Positions 22,945-35,425 of a stretch of DNA of 64,000 bases are shown here, piece after piece. Origin of the DNA: Antitrichia curtipendula (Eukaryota > Streptophyta > Bryopsida > Hypnales > Leucodontaceae); contig OX579635.1 in the NCBI GenBank assembly GCA_951230915.1, forward strand, positions 41,540,001 to 41,604,000. The letters are read 5' to 3'. A model generated the notes under the pieces. It did no database searches. It was not told where the DNA came from and saw nothing but the letters and a program-made list of their open reading frames with translations. The first letter of the stretch is position 1. Each line of letters begins with the position of its first letter. Position numbers and translations under genes: made by a program.

Positions 22945-24801
22945 GGGTACTAATCAAAATGGCGTTTTTGCATTCCTAAGGAAAGAAAGTGCATTGTTGC
23001 CAACTTTGATACACTCTTGAGGGCTAAATTTTTTTTCTTCTACCATGAAATTTTTGACATAACATCAACTTTATGTTTATAACATGTGTGCCAAATTTCA
23101 AGGCCAAAAATTTAAACAAAATAAGATATTTGAAATCTACCAACATGTGTAGTTGTGAGAAGAATTTCATTGTTGCCAACTTTGACACCCTTCCAAGGAT
23201 TGAAATCTTTTTTTCTATGAAATTTTTTGCATGAGACCATCTCTATATTTATTACATATGTGAAAAATTTCAGGTCCAAAATATCCACACAAAGAAAGAT
23301 ATTCAAAATCTACCAACATGTGTAGTTGTGAGAAACAATTGGAAAAACCATTTCACTACTGCCAACTTCAAAACCCTCCCTAGGGCTGAAAAATTGTTAA
23401 GTTACCATGAAAATTCAAAGGTAGATTCATCTGTCCAGACAATACACTCCCACTCTTTTGCACTCCATCTACAGTACTTCTAAGCAAAAGTCAATTGCTA
23501 AGACATGTAACGAGGTGTCAAGAAAGGTTTTTTGGCAGCAATTCAACTAAAATGTCACTTCTATATAAGGTTCTTCGAATAGTATTGCTACTCACTTTAA
23601 TAGGGCATATATGGGTAATCTCTGAAAGCGACGAGCAATAATGAGTTTTTGAGTATTGCACAATAGTACGAACATCTCTATCACTAAGCTTCTTAGCGTG
23701 ACTTCCACTACAAGGTTTGCACTTGTAAGTTCCATCTTCTCTAAATTTTTTTACTAACCTCTGAATTGTTCTAACATAGACTTCAACATTGGCAACAATG
23801 TGAACTCATGTAGTCCTTGCCTCACTCAAACCTATAATACAAGCACAGGTTTCATCGAAAATTGCCAGCATCCACTCTATTTCTTAATGCTAATTAGATC
23901 CAAAAATCTCAATAACTAGCCTTCATACACTCACCAACCACCTAGCCCTTCGGTTCATCACACATCACACTTTTCTATATAATGCTCAATTGAAATGCAA
24001 GCATTGATATTCACATGAGAAAGCTTCTTCATATGTGCATGATACACAACTTATAAACAAGTGGATTCTTCTAGATGAGACAACTGCATACTTCTAGATT
24101 TAGATGTCACTAATTTTCTTGGAAGCATATATGTTTAAGGATTGCATCAGATGGATAATTTCAATGTGGAAGCATGCGGTGTCAAAAATATTTGAAAATT
24201 TTCAATATGTCCTTAAAATTATTTCTCTTAGTTACTCATATTGGTAGATTTTGAATATCTTTTTTGATATTCATCTTCTGGCCTTAAAATTTTGGACACA
24301 TGCTATCAACATAGAGGTGATCTTTTGCCAAAAATTTCATGGCAAATTAAAAAAATTTCAGCCCTAGGGAGGATGTCGAAGTTGGTAGTAGTGAAATGGT
24401 TTTCCTAGTTGTTTTTCACAACTACACATGTTGGAAGATTTCAAATATCTTTCTATGTGTGGATGTTTTGGACTTGAAATTTTGTACACATGTAATAAAC
24501 ATAGAGATGGTCTCATGCCAAAATTTTCATAGGCAAAAAATAAATTTCAATCTTTAGGAAAGTGTCAAAGTTGACAGCAGTGAAATTCTTCTGACAACTA
24601 TACATGTTGGTAGATTCAAATATCTTTTTTGTGTAAATCTTTTGGCCTTGAAATTTGTCTTACATGTTACTAACATAAATTTAATGTTATGCCAGGAAAT
24701 TCATTATAGAAGAACAATTTTTGAACCCTCGAGAGGGTGTTAAAGTTGGCAACAGTGAATTTCTCTCTAGGAATGCAAAAACACCATTTTGATTGGTACC
24801 C
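22945..24801 (-). mobile_element. Tc1/mariner-type element with long inverted arms
   Basis: The ends GGGTACTAATCAAAATGG and CCATTTTGATTGGTACCC are inverted and flanked on both sides by TA (22,943-22,944 and 24,802-24,803), the Tc1/mariner target duplication. The inverted similarity continues inward for roughly 450 bp per side. Each arm consists of about three diverged units of about 180 bp sharing CTACCAACATGTGTAGTTGT-type sequence. The spacer holds a decayed transposase on the minus strand. Confidence 0.75.
23396..23884 (-). pseudogene. Tc1/mariner transposase remnant
   Basis: On the minus strand the frame reads EWMLAIFDETCACIIGLSEA, then a stop, then VHIVANVEVYVRTIQRLVKK, FREDGTYKCKPCSGSHAKKL, SDRDVRTIVQYSK and VSSNTIRRTLYRSDI. 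This is the helix-turn-helix DNA-binding part of Tc1-like transposases. After a frame change it reads WECIVWTDESTFEFSW, the conserved segment with a catalytic Asp. The C-terminal catalytic part is missing. Stops and frameshifts show it is inactive. Its position between inverted arms identifies the whole element. Confidence 0.75.
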
Positions 24802-24803
24802 TA

Positions 24804-25256
24804 CTGTACAATTAAAAAATTTGGAACGTCTTTACTGCATGATGGAATTAGTGTACTATGGTATGCAATTGCCCTACTACAAGCTTGTGTTTCTCCCAAC
24901 CACCCTTTACCTCTCAAATTTGGACCTAAATCTACTCTCTATCACTAGTTTTAAGAATCCTAGAAATCATGGACCTTCTAACAAATCTCATTTATTAGGG
25001 AACCAATTCTAAGATGAATTCATTGCAAAATGGAAAGACTGTTTAGAAAAATTGAAGACCCTCATTCAACTCAAAAATGACATGCTAGAGTTCTTCCAAG
25101 ACTTGACATCTACTGAAAGTCAACATAGTAAACGAAGTCTATAAAACCAACTTCAATCACTAAGAAACTAGAGTATTTTGATGTCTATGTTAACCAATTT
25201 TAGGTGACATCAAACGTAATTTGTGTTTGTAGGTCACCAATATGTCCAACATAACA
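24804..25256. other. Gene-free stretch between the mariner element and the NLR tail
   Basis: A 91-codon plus-strand frame overlaps the element end and has no recognisable motif. Nothing else is evident. Confidence 0.3.
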
Positions 25257-26075
25257 TCAAGATGTTCCATTGGACATCATTGTTGATATAAAAGTGTGGC
25301 TTATTACATTTGATGTCATCAAAAATTCGTCACCTAAAACATAGTTTTTTTTATAGTGAATGATACAATCTTCAATCAATTTCAATGCATCGATTACATT
25401 TTCATCAAAAATGTCAAGCTTTCCACTCAAAAAAAGATAAAATATCAAAATCCTTAAGAATCTCAAATGTTGCATACACCACTTAATCAAATGCTTAAAA
25501 TCTTCAAATTCTAGCAATGGCAAACATTGCAGGTTGCCAAAAGCAAACAGAATCTCCTTCAACTCTTTGGATTCCTTCAAATTCAATACATTAATTATTG
25601 CCAATGATTAGCTATTAAGGTATATTCTTCAATTTTTAGTGGTTAATGAAGTAATATTCTACCACATATACAAGCATTGCCACTATGACCACCATAAAAT
25701 CAATATAGATTAAATCCTCAAAGATAAAAAAAACTCTAAACTTGTGAGATCTTTACTACTTGCAAGTATCACAGTACCACCTATCAAGCTCTAGAGGACT
25801 AGAGCCTTGAGCTATTCAAACAATGCATCTCCAACTCACATTTTCTTGCAACTTTAAAAGCCAAGTCACTCAAAACATGTCATGTTCGCAATCATTGCTG
25901 GAGACTCTCCCAATTGATAACATACCTTCAAACCTAATGCAGTAAAAGAGGTCCTTGATTGAAGTTCCGAAGCATCAACCTTCAATTGCTTGAAATCATT
26001 GAACCCAAGATTCTCTAATAATGCCAACTTTCTTAATCAGTAAGGCACCTGGTGTAAAAGATCACATCCAGGTGA
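25257..26075 (-). pseudogene. Decayed C-terminal LRRs of the kinase-NB-LRR gene
   Basis: Just downstream of the array's stop codon the minus strand still reads a recognisable but broken repeat unit: LALLENLGFNDFKQLKVDAS, LGLKVCYQLGESPAMIANMT, with stops in the following part. Further on, a 115-codon frame (25,257-25,604) contains LKESKELKEILFAFGNLQCL and PLLEFEDFKHL, which fit an LRR C-terminal cap. This indicates that the original protein ran past the present stop at 26,076-26,078. Confidence 0.55.
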
Positions 26076-29000
26076 CTACAAACCTGTCAAGTTGGCAACG
26101 GCTGTTGGAATCTCTTCCAATTGTTCACATCCTTTTAAACCCAATGTAGTAAGTGCGGTCAATGATGCAAGCTCCGAATCATCATCAATCTTCAAATGCT
26201 TGCAACCATTGAACCCAAGTTCTTCTAATGATGCCAAGTTCCCCAAACCGTGCGGAATTCTCTCCAATGCCTCACATCTTGTAAAATTTAGAACCTTTAG
26301 AGCCTTGAGGTTTTCAAACGATGCATGTCCCACTTGCATGTTTTTGCAACCTTCAAAGTCAAGTGACTCCAAACATGTCATGTTGGCAACGGCTGTTGGA
26401 ATCTCTTCCAATTGTTCACATCCTTTCAAACCCAACGTAGTAAGTGAGGTCAATGATGCAAGCTCCGAATCATCATCAATCTTCAAATGCTTGCAATCAT
26501 TGAACCCAAGTTCTTCTAATGATGCCAAGTTCCCCAAACCGTGCGGAATTCTCTCCAATGCCTCACATCCTTCAAAGTTTAGAAGCTTTAGAGCTTTGAG
26601 GTTTTCAAACGATGCATGTCCCACTTGCATCTTTTTGCAATATGAAAAGCCAAGTGACTCCAAACATGTCATATTGGCAACGGCTGTTGGAATCTCTTCC
26701 AATTGTTCACATCCATTGAAACCCAACGTAGTAAGTGAGGTCAATGACGCAAGCTCCGAATCATCATCAATCTTCAAATGCTTGCAATCAGTGAACCCAA
26801 GTTCTTCTAATGATGCCAAGTTCCCCAAACCGTGCGGAATTTTCTCCAATGCCTCACATCCTTCAAAGTTTAGAAGCTTTAGAGCTTTGAGGTTTTCAAA
26901 CGATGCATGTCCCACTTGCATCTTTTTGCAATATGAAAAGCCAAGTGACTCCAAACATGTCATGTTGGCAACGGCTGTTGGATTCTCTTCCAATTGTTCA
27001 CATCCATTGAAACCCAATGTAGTAAGTGAGGTCAATGATGCAAGCTCCGAATCATCATCAATCTTCAAATGCTTGCAATCATTGAACCAAAGTATTTCTA
27101 ATGATGCCAAGTTCCCCAAACAGTGCGGAATTTTCTCCAATGCCTCACATCCTTCAAAGTTTAAAACCTTTAGTGCCTTGAGGTTTTCAAACGATGCATG
27201 TCCCACTTGCATCTTTTTGCAATATGAAAAGCCAAGTGACTCCAAACATGTCATGTTGGCAACGGCTGTTGGATTCTCTTCCAATTGTTCACATCCATTG
27301 AAACCCAATGTAGTAAGTGAGGTCAATGATGCAAGCTCCGAATCATCATCAATCTTCAAATGCTTGCAATCATTGAACCAAAGTTCTTCTAATGATGCCA
27401 AGTTCCCCAATCCGTGCGGAATTTTCTCCAATGCCTCACATCCTTCAAAGTTTAGAAGCTTTAGAGCTTTGAGGTTTTCAAACGATGCATGTCCCACTTG
27501 CATCTTTTTGCAATATGAAAAGCCAAGTGACTCCAAACATGTCATGTTGGCAACGGCTGTTGGATTCTCTTCCAATTGTTCACATCCATTGAAACCCAAT
27601 GTAGTAAGTGAGGTCAATGATGCAAGCTCCGAATCATCATCAATCTTCAAATGCTTGCAATCATTGAACCAAAGTATTTCTAATGATGCCAAGTTCCCCA
27701 AACAGTGCGGAATTTTCTCCAATGCCTCACATCCTTCAAAGTTTAAAACCTTTAGTGCCTTGAGGTTTTCAAACGATGCATGTCCCACTTGCATCTTTTT
27801 GCAATATGAAAAGCCAAGTGACTCCAAACATGTCATGTTGGCAACGGCTGTTGGAATCTCTTCCAATTGTTCACATCCATTGAAACCCAACGTAGTAAGT
27901 GAGGTCAATGATGCAAGCTCCGAATCATCATCAATCTTCAAATGCTTGCAATCATTGAACCCAAGTTCTTCTAATGATGCCAAGTTCCCCAAACCGTGCG
28001 GAATTCTCTCCAATGCCTCACATCCTTCAAAGTTTAGAAGCTTTAGAGCTTTGAGGTTTTCAAACGATGCATGTCCCACTTGCATCTTTTTGCAATATGA
28101 AAAGCCAAGTGACTCCAAACATGTCATATTGGCAACGGCTGTTGGAATCTCTTCCAATTGTTCACATCCATTGAAACCCAACGTAGTAAGTGAGGTCAAT
28201 GACGCAAGCTCCGAATCATCATCAATCTTCAAATGCTTGCAATCAGTGAACCCAAGTTCTTCTAATGATGCCAAGTTCCCCAATCCGTGCGGAATTTTCT
28301 CCAATGCCTCACATCCTTCAAAGTTTAGAAGCTTTAGAGCTTTGAGGTTTTCAAACGATGCATGTCCCACTTGCATCTTTTTGCAATATGAAAAGCCAAG
28401 TGACTCCAAACATGTCATGTTGGCAACGGCTGTTGGATTCTCTTCCAATTGTTCACATCCTTTCAAACCCAACGTAGTAAGTGAGGTCAATGATGCAAGC
28501 TCCGAATCATCATCAATCTTCAAATGCTTGCAATCATTGAACCAAAGTATTTCTAATGATGCCAAGTTCCCCAAACCGTGCGGATTTTCTCCAATGCCTC
28601 ACATCCTTCAAAGTTTAAAACCTTTAGTGCCTTGAGGTTTTCAAACGATGCATGTCCCACTTGCATCTTTTTGCAATATGAAAAGCCAAGTGACTCCAAA
28701 CATGTCATGTTGGCAACGGCTGTTGGATTCTCTTCCAATTGTTCACATCCATTGAAACCCAATGTAGTAAGTGAGGTCAATGATGCAAGCTCCGAATCAT
28801 CATCAATCTTCAAATGCTTGCAATCATTGAACCAAAGTTCTTCTAATGATGCCAAGTTCCCCAATCCGTGCGGAATTTTCTCCAATGCCTCACATCCTTC
28901 AAAGTCTAGAACCTTTAGTGCCTTGAGGTTTTCAAACGATGCATGTCCCACTTGCATCTTTTTGCAACCTTCAAAGTCAAGTGACTCCAAACATGTCATG

Positions 29001-32000
29001 TTGGCAACGGCTGTTGGAATCTCTTCCAATTGTTCACATCCATTGAAACCCAACGTAGTAAGTGAGGTCAATGATGCAAGCTCCGAATCATCATCAATCT
29101 TCAAATGCTTGCAATCAGTGAACCAAAGGTCTTCTAATGATGCCAAGTTCCCCAATCCGTGCGGAATTTTCTCCAATGCCTCACATCCTTCAAAGTTTAG
29201 AAGCTTTAGAGCCTTGAGGTTTTCAAACGATGCATGTCCCACTTGCATCTTTTTGCAATATGAAAAGCCAAGTGACTCCAAACATGTCATGTTGGCAACG
29301 GCTGTTGGATTCTCTTCCAATTGTTCACATCCATTGAAACCCAATGTAGTAAGTGAGGTCAATGATGCAAGCTCCGAATCATCATCAATCTTCAAATGCT
29401 TGCAATCATTGAACCAAAGTATTTCTAATGATGCCAAGTTCCCCAAACAGTGCGGAATTTTCTCCAATGCCTCACATCCTTCAAAGTTTAAAACCTTTAG
29501 TGCCTTGAGGTTTTCAAACGATGCATGTCCCACTTGCATCTTTTTGCAATATGAAAAGCCAAGTGACTCCAAACATGTCATGTTGGCAACGGCTGTTGGA
29601 TTCTCTTCCAATTGTTCACATCCATTGAAACCCAATGTAGTAAGTGAGGTCAATGATGCAAGCTCCGAATCATCATCAATCTTCAAATGCTTGCAATCAT
29701 TGAACCAAAGTTCTTCTAATGATGCCAAGTTCCCCAATCCGTGCGGAATTTTCTCCAATGCCTCACATCCTTCAAAGTCTAGAACCTTTAGTGCCTTGAG
29801 GTTTTCAAACGATGCATGTCCCACTTGCATCTTTTTGCAACCTTCAAAGTCAAGTGACTCCAAACATGTCATGTTGGCAACGGCTGTTGGAATCTCTTCC
29901 AATTGTTCACATCCATTGAAACCCAACGTAGTAAGTGAGGTCAATGATGCAAGCTCCGAATCATCATCAATCTTCAAATGCTTGCAATCATTGAACCCAA
30001 GTTCTTCTAATGATGCCAAGTTCCCCAAACCGTGCGGAATTCTCTCCAATGCCTCACATCCTTCAAAGTTTAGAAGCTTTAGAGCTTTGAGGTTTTCAAA
30101 CGATGCATGTCCCACTTGCATCTTTTTGCAATATGAAAAGCCAAGTGACTCCAAACATGTCATATTGGCAACGGCTGTTGGAATCTCTTCCAATTGTTCA
30201 CATCCATTGAAACCCAACGTAGTAAGTGAGGTCAATGACGCAAGCTCCGAATCATCATCAATCTTCAAATGCTTGCAATCAGTGAACCCAAGTTCTTCTA
30301 ATGATGCCAAGTTCCCCAATCCGTGCGGAATTTTCTCCAATGCCTCACATCCTTCAAAGTTTAGAAGCTTTAGAGCTTTGAGGTTTTCAAACGATGCATG
30401 TCCCACTTGCATCTTTTTGCAATATGAAAAGCCAAGTGACTCCAAACATGTCATGTTGGCAACGGCTGTTGGATTCTCTTCCAATTGTTCACATCCTTTC
30501 AAACCCAACGTAGTAAGTGAGGTCAATGATGCAAGCTCCGAATCATCATCAATCTTCAAATGCTTGCAATCATTGAACCAAAGTATTTCTAATGATGCCA
30601 AGTTCCCCAAACCGTGCGGATTTTCTCCAATGCCTCACATCCTTCAAAGTTTAAAACCTTTAGTGCCTTGAGGTTTTCAAACGATGCATGTCCCACTTGC
30701 ATCTTTTTGCAATATGAAAAGCCAAGTGACTCCAAACATGTCATGTTGGCAACGGCTGTTGGATTCTCTTCCAATTGTTCACATCCATTGAAACCCAATG
30801 TAGTAAGTGAGGTCAATGATGCAAGCTCCGAATCATCATCAATCTTCAAATGCTTGCAATCATTGAACCAAAGTTCTTCTAATGATGCCAAGTTCCCCAA
30901 TCCGTGCGGAATTTTCTCCAATGCCTCACATCCTTCAAAGTCTAGAACCTTTAGTGCCTTGAGGTTTTCAAACGATGCATGTCCCACTTGCATCTTTTTG
31001 CAACCTTCAAAGTCAAGTGACTCCAAACATGTCATGTTGGCAACGGCTGTTGGAATCTCTTCCAATTGTTCACATCCATTGAAACCCAACGTAGTAAGTG
31101 AGGTCAATGATGCAAGCTCCGAATCATCATCAATCTTCAAATGCTTGCAATCAGTGAACCAAAGGTCTTCTAATGATGCCAAGTTCCCCAATCCGTGCGG
31201 AATTTTCTCCAATGCCTCACATCCTTCAAAGTTTAGAAGCTTTAGAGCCTTGAGGTTTTCAAACGATGCATGTCCCACTTGCATCTTTTTGCAATATGAA
31301 AAGCCAAGTGACTCCAAACATGTCATGTTGGCAACGGCTGTTGGAATCTCTTCCAATTGTTCACATCCATTGAAACCCAACGTAGTAAGTGAGGTCAATG
31401 ATGCAAGCTCCGAATCATCATCAATCTTCAAATGCTTGCAATCAGTGAACCCAAGTTCTTCTAATGATGCCAAGTTCCCCAATCCGTGCGGAATTTTCTC
31501 TAATGCCTCACATCCTTCAAAGTTTAGAAGCTTTAGAGCTTTGAGGTTTTCAAACGATGCATGTCCCACTTGCATCTTTTTGCAATATGAAAAGCCAAGT
31601 GACTCCAAACATGTCATGTTGGCAACGGCTGTTGGATTCTCTTCCAATTGTTCACATCCATTGAAACCCAATGTAGTAAGTGAGGTCAATGATGCAAGCT
31701 CCGAATCATCATCAATCTTCAAATGCTTGCAATCAGTGAACCCAAGTTCTTCTAATGATGCCAAGTTCCCCAATCCGTGCGGAATTTTCTCTAATGCCTC
31801 ACATCCTTCAAAGTTTAGAAGCTTTAGAGCTTTGAGGTTTTCAAACGATGCATGTCCCACTTGCATCTTTTTGCAATATGAAAAGCCAAGTGACTCCAAA
31901 CATGTCATGTTGGCAACGGCTGTTGGATTCTCTTCCAATTGTTCACATCCATTGAAACCCAATGTAGTAAGTGAGGTCAATGATGCAAGCTCCGAATCAT

Positions 32001-35000
32001 CATCAATCTTCAAATGCTTGCAATCTTTGAACCAAAGGTCTTCTAATGATGCCAAGTTCCCCAATCCGTGCGGAATTTTCTCCAATGCCTCACATCCTTC
32101 AAAGTTTAGAAGCTTTAGAGCCTTGAGGTTTTCAAACGATGCATGTCCCACTTGCATCTTTTTGCAATATGAAAAGCCAAGTGACTCCAAACATGTCATG
32201 TTGGCAACGGCTGTTGGAATCTCTTCCAATTGTTCACATCCATTGAAACCCAACGTAGTAAGTGAGGTCAATGATGCAAGCTCCGAATCATCATCAATCT
32301 TCAAATGCTTGCAATCAGTGAACCCAAGTTCTTCTAATGATGCCAAGTTCCCCAATCCGTGCGGAATTTTCTCTAATGCCTCACATCCTTCAAAGTTTAG
32401 AAGCTTTAGAGCTTTGAGGTTTTCAAACGATGCATGTCCCACTTGCATCTTTTTGCAATATGAAAAGCCAAGTGACTCCAAACATGTCATGTTGGCAACG
32501 GCTGTTGGATTCTCTTCCAATTGTTCACATCCATTGAAACCCAATGTAGTAAGTGAGGTCAATGATGCAAGCTCCGAATCATCATCAATCTTCAAATGCT
32601 TGCAATCTTTGAACCAAAGGTCTTCTAATGATGCCAAGTTCCCCAATCCGTGCGGAATTTTCTCCAATGCCTCACATCCTTCAAAGTTTAGAAGCTTTAG
32701 AGCCTTGAGGTTTTCAAACGATGCATGTCCCACTTGCATCTTTTTGCAATATGAAAAGCCAAGTGACTCCAAACATGTCATGTTGGCAACGGCTGTTGGA
32801 TTCTCTTCCAATTGTTCACATCCATTGAAACCCAATGTAGTAAGTGAGGTCAATGATGCAAGCTCCGAATCATCATCAATCTTCAAATGCTTGCAATCAT
32901 TGAACCAAAGTATTTCTAATGATGCCAAGTTCCCCAATCCGTGCGGAATTTTCTCCAATGCCTCACATCCTTCAAAGTTTAGAAGCTTTAGAGCTTTGAG
33001 GTTTTCAAACGATGCATGTCCCACTTGCATCTTTTTGCAATATGAAAAGCCAAGTGACTCCAAACATGTCATGTTGGCAACGGCTGTTGGAATCTCTTCC
33101 AATTGTTCACATCCATTGAAACCCAACGTAGTAAGTGAGGTCAATGATGCAAGCTCCGAATCATCATCAATCTTCAAATGCTTGCAATCAGTGAACCCAA
33201 GTTCTTCTAATGATGCCAAGTTCCCCAATCCGTGCGGAATTTTCTCCAATGCCTCACATCCTTCAAAGTTTAGAAGCTTTAGAGCTTTGAGGTTTTCAAA
33301 CGATGCATGTCCCACTTGCATCTTTTTGCAATATGAAAAGCCAAGTGACTCCAAACATGTCATGTTGGCAACGGCTGTTGGAATCTCTTCCAATTGTTCA
33401 CATCCATTGAAACCCAACGTAGTAAGTGAGGTCAATGATGCAAGCTCCGAATCATCATCAATCTTCAAATGCTTGCAATCAGTGAACCCAAGTTCTTCTA
33501 ATGATGCCAAGTTCCCCAATCCGTGCGGAATTTTCTCCAATGCCTCACATCCTTCAAAGTTTAGAAGCTTTAGAGCCTTGAGGTTTTCAAACGATGCATG
33601 TCCCACTTGCATCTTTTTGCAATATGAAAAGCCAAGTGACTCCAAACATGTCATGTTGGCAACGGCTGTTGGAATCTCTTCCAATTGTTCACATCCATTG
33701 AAACCCAACGTAGTAAGTGAGGTCAATGATGCAAGCTCCGAATCATCATCAATCTTCAAATGCTTGCAATCAGTGAACCAAAGGTCTTCTAATGATGCCA
33801 AGTTCCCCAATCCGTGCGGAATTTTCTCCAATGCCTCACATCCTTCAAAGTTTAGAAGCTTTAGAGCTTTGAGGTTTTCAAACGATGCATGTCCCACTTG
33901 CATCTTTTTGCAATATGAAAAGCCAAGTGACTCCAAACATGTCATGTTGGCAACGGCTGTTGGAATCTCTTCCAATTGTTCACATCCATTGAAACCCAAT
34001 GTAGTAAGTGAGGTCAATGATGCAAGCTCCGAATCATCATCAATCTTCAAATGCTTGCAATCATTGAACCAAAGTTCTTCTAATGATGCCAAGTTCCCCA
34101 ATCCGTGCGGAATTTTCTCCAATGCCTCACATCCTTCAAAGTCTAGAACCTTTAGAGCCTTGAGGTTTTCAAACGATGCATGTCCCACTTGCATGTTTTT
34201 GCAACCTTCAAAGTCAAGTGACTCCAAACATGTTATGTTGGCAACGGCTGTTGGAATCTCTTCCAATTGTTCACATCCATTGAAACCCAACGTAGTAAGT
34301 GAGGTCAATGACGCAAGCTCCGAATCATCATCAATCTTCAAATGCTTGCAATCATTGAACCAAAGTATTTCTAATGATGCCAAGTTCCCCAATCCGTGCG
34401 GAATTTTCTCCAATGCCTCACATCCTTCAAAGTTTAAAACCTTTAGTGCCTTGAGGTTTTCAAACGATGCATGTCCCACTTGCATGTTTTTGCAACCTTC
34501 AAAGTCAAGTGACTCCAAACATGTCATGTTGGCAACGGCTGTTGGAATCTCTTCCAATTGTTCACATCCTTTGAAACCCAACATAGTAAGTGAGGTCAAT
34601 GATGCAAGCTCCGAATCATCATCAATCTTCAAATGCTTGCAATCTGTGAAGTTCATTTTCTTCAAAAGTAACAACTTTTCTAATCCAAGGGGCATGTGCT
34701 TGAGGGATTCACATCCTTCAAAATCAAGAATCTCCAAAGATCTGAGATTTTCAAAAGTTGGATGAACTAATGCCAATTTTTTGCATCTTTGGATGTATAA
34801 AGATTTCAATGATGTCATGTTTTGTAATCCTTGCGATATATTTGTAAGAGTAGGACAATTTTGTAAGCATAATGTCTTCAAGGGCATGTGTTCAATTGTC
34901 GTGTTTGGAAAAGTCTTCATTGTTTGAAAGTTCTGCAATGCTAACACCGTAAGTTGTTGAAGTTCTTGGAGTTGCAATAGGGTTGTGAGTTGGTTGGTGA

Positions 35001-35223
35001 TGTTGGAAAAGATATCCTTGTGATCAACATCATTTGTTTTATGTATAATCCGGAGGAATTTAAGTTGATGTGTTCTCTTAATCAATTCTCCAACATTGCT
35101 CAAGTCATTGAGTGCTACAATATTGAGAAGCGACAATTCGGGGAGTTCCATCTTTGCAATCGTAGTCGAACCTATTCCGTCATTCATCCCGGTGATGCAA
35201 ATGCCTCGAGCATTTTGAAACTC
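26076..35223 (-). CDS. Exon 3: LRR domain with 30 near-identical 97-residue units
   Basis: The exon begins EFQNARGICITGMNDGIGST and continues with several ordinary, diverged LRRs, for example MPLKTLCLQNCPTLTNISQG. From about 34.66 kb it enters an array of 30 units of 97 residues. Each unit has four LRRs of 24-25 residues, with starts such as LASLEELGFTDCKHLKIDDD, SLTSLTTLGFNGCEQLEEIP, MTCLESLGFSYCKKMQVGHA and LKALKLLNFEGCEALEKIPH. One-base deletions at about 30,619 and 28,583 split it into three frames (35223-30589, 30610-28553, 28574-26076). It ends ANLTGL-stop, and a decayed unit follows. The LRR would sense a ligand or hold the NB-ARC inactive (family knowledge). Confidence 0.85.
26090..34660 (-). 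repeat. 291-bp tandem coding repeat, 30 units, with 2,036-bp higher-order duplication
   Basis: Landmarks such as GTGCGGAATT..TCTCCAATGCC recur every 291 bp (for example 26,254 and 26,545). Units differ mainly at a few codons: E(I/L/D)LWFND, ELGFTD and ELGFND variants, EENPT versus EEIPT, SLGFSYC versus SLDFEGC. The succession of variants is not random. The order ILWFND-ELGFTD-ELGFND directly follows both one-base deletions, and those deletions are 2,036 bp apart, seven units minus one base. This indicates block duplication by unequal exchange. Confidence 0.95.
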
Positions 35224-35425
35224 CTAAATCACATAGTTTCATTGTTAAACGGTTACAAGTTGAAAGACATTAACGAAATTGATCATCAGAGAAACAAATA
35301 CCCTCTCAATATACATGCACTTTCAAATTTAAAATTCAACCAAGATTTCTATAACACTAGAAACTATTTAATAAAATCAAATGTTCAAAGATTTTAAAAT
35401 CATTTTTCAATTGATTATAGCATAC
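35224..35425 (-). other. Intron 2 of the NLR gene
   Basis: A 202-bp intron (GTATGC..GTGATTTAG) lies in phase 0 between the NB-ARC end (..SLETSTQE) and the LRR start (EFQNARG..). Confidence 0.65.

Noticed and set aside
26090..34660. CRISPR-like or satellite DNA interpretation of the 291-bp array
   Set aside because: The period is a multiple of three, the frame is kept in every unit, and the translation gives canonical LRRs joined to an NB-ARC exon. There are no spacers.
26092..34765. Three very long plus-strand frames of Ser/Pro/Asn-rich sequence
   Set aside because: They are exactly antisense to the LRR units and have the same 97-codon period and breaks. The minus-strand frame matches known LRR consensus, so the plus frames are shadows.
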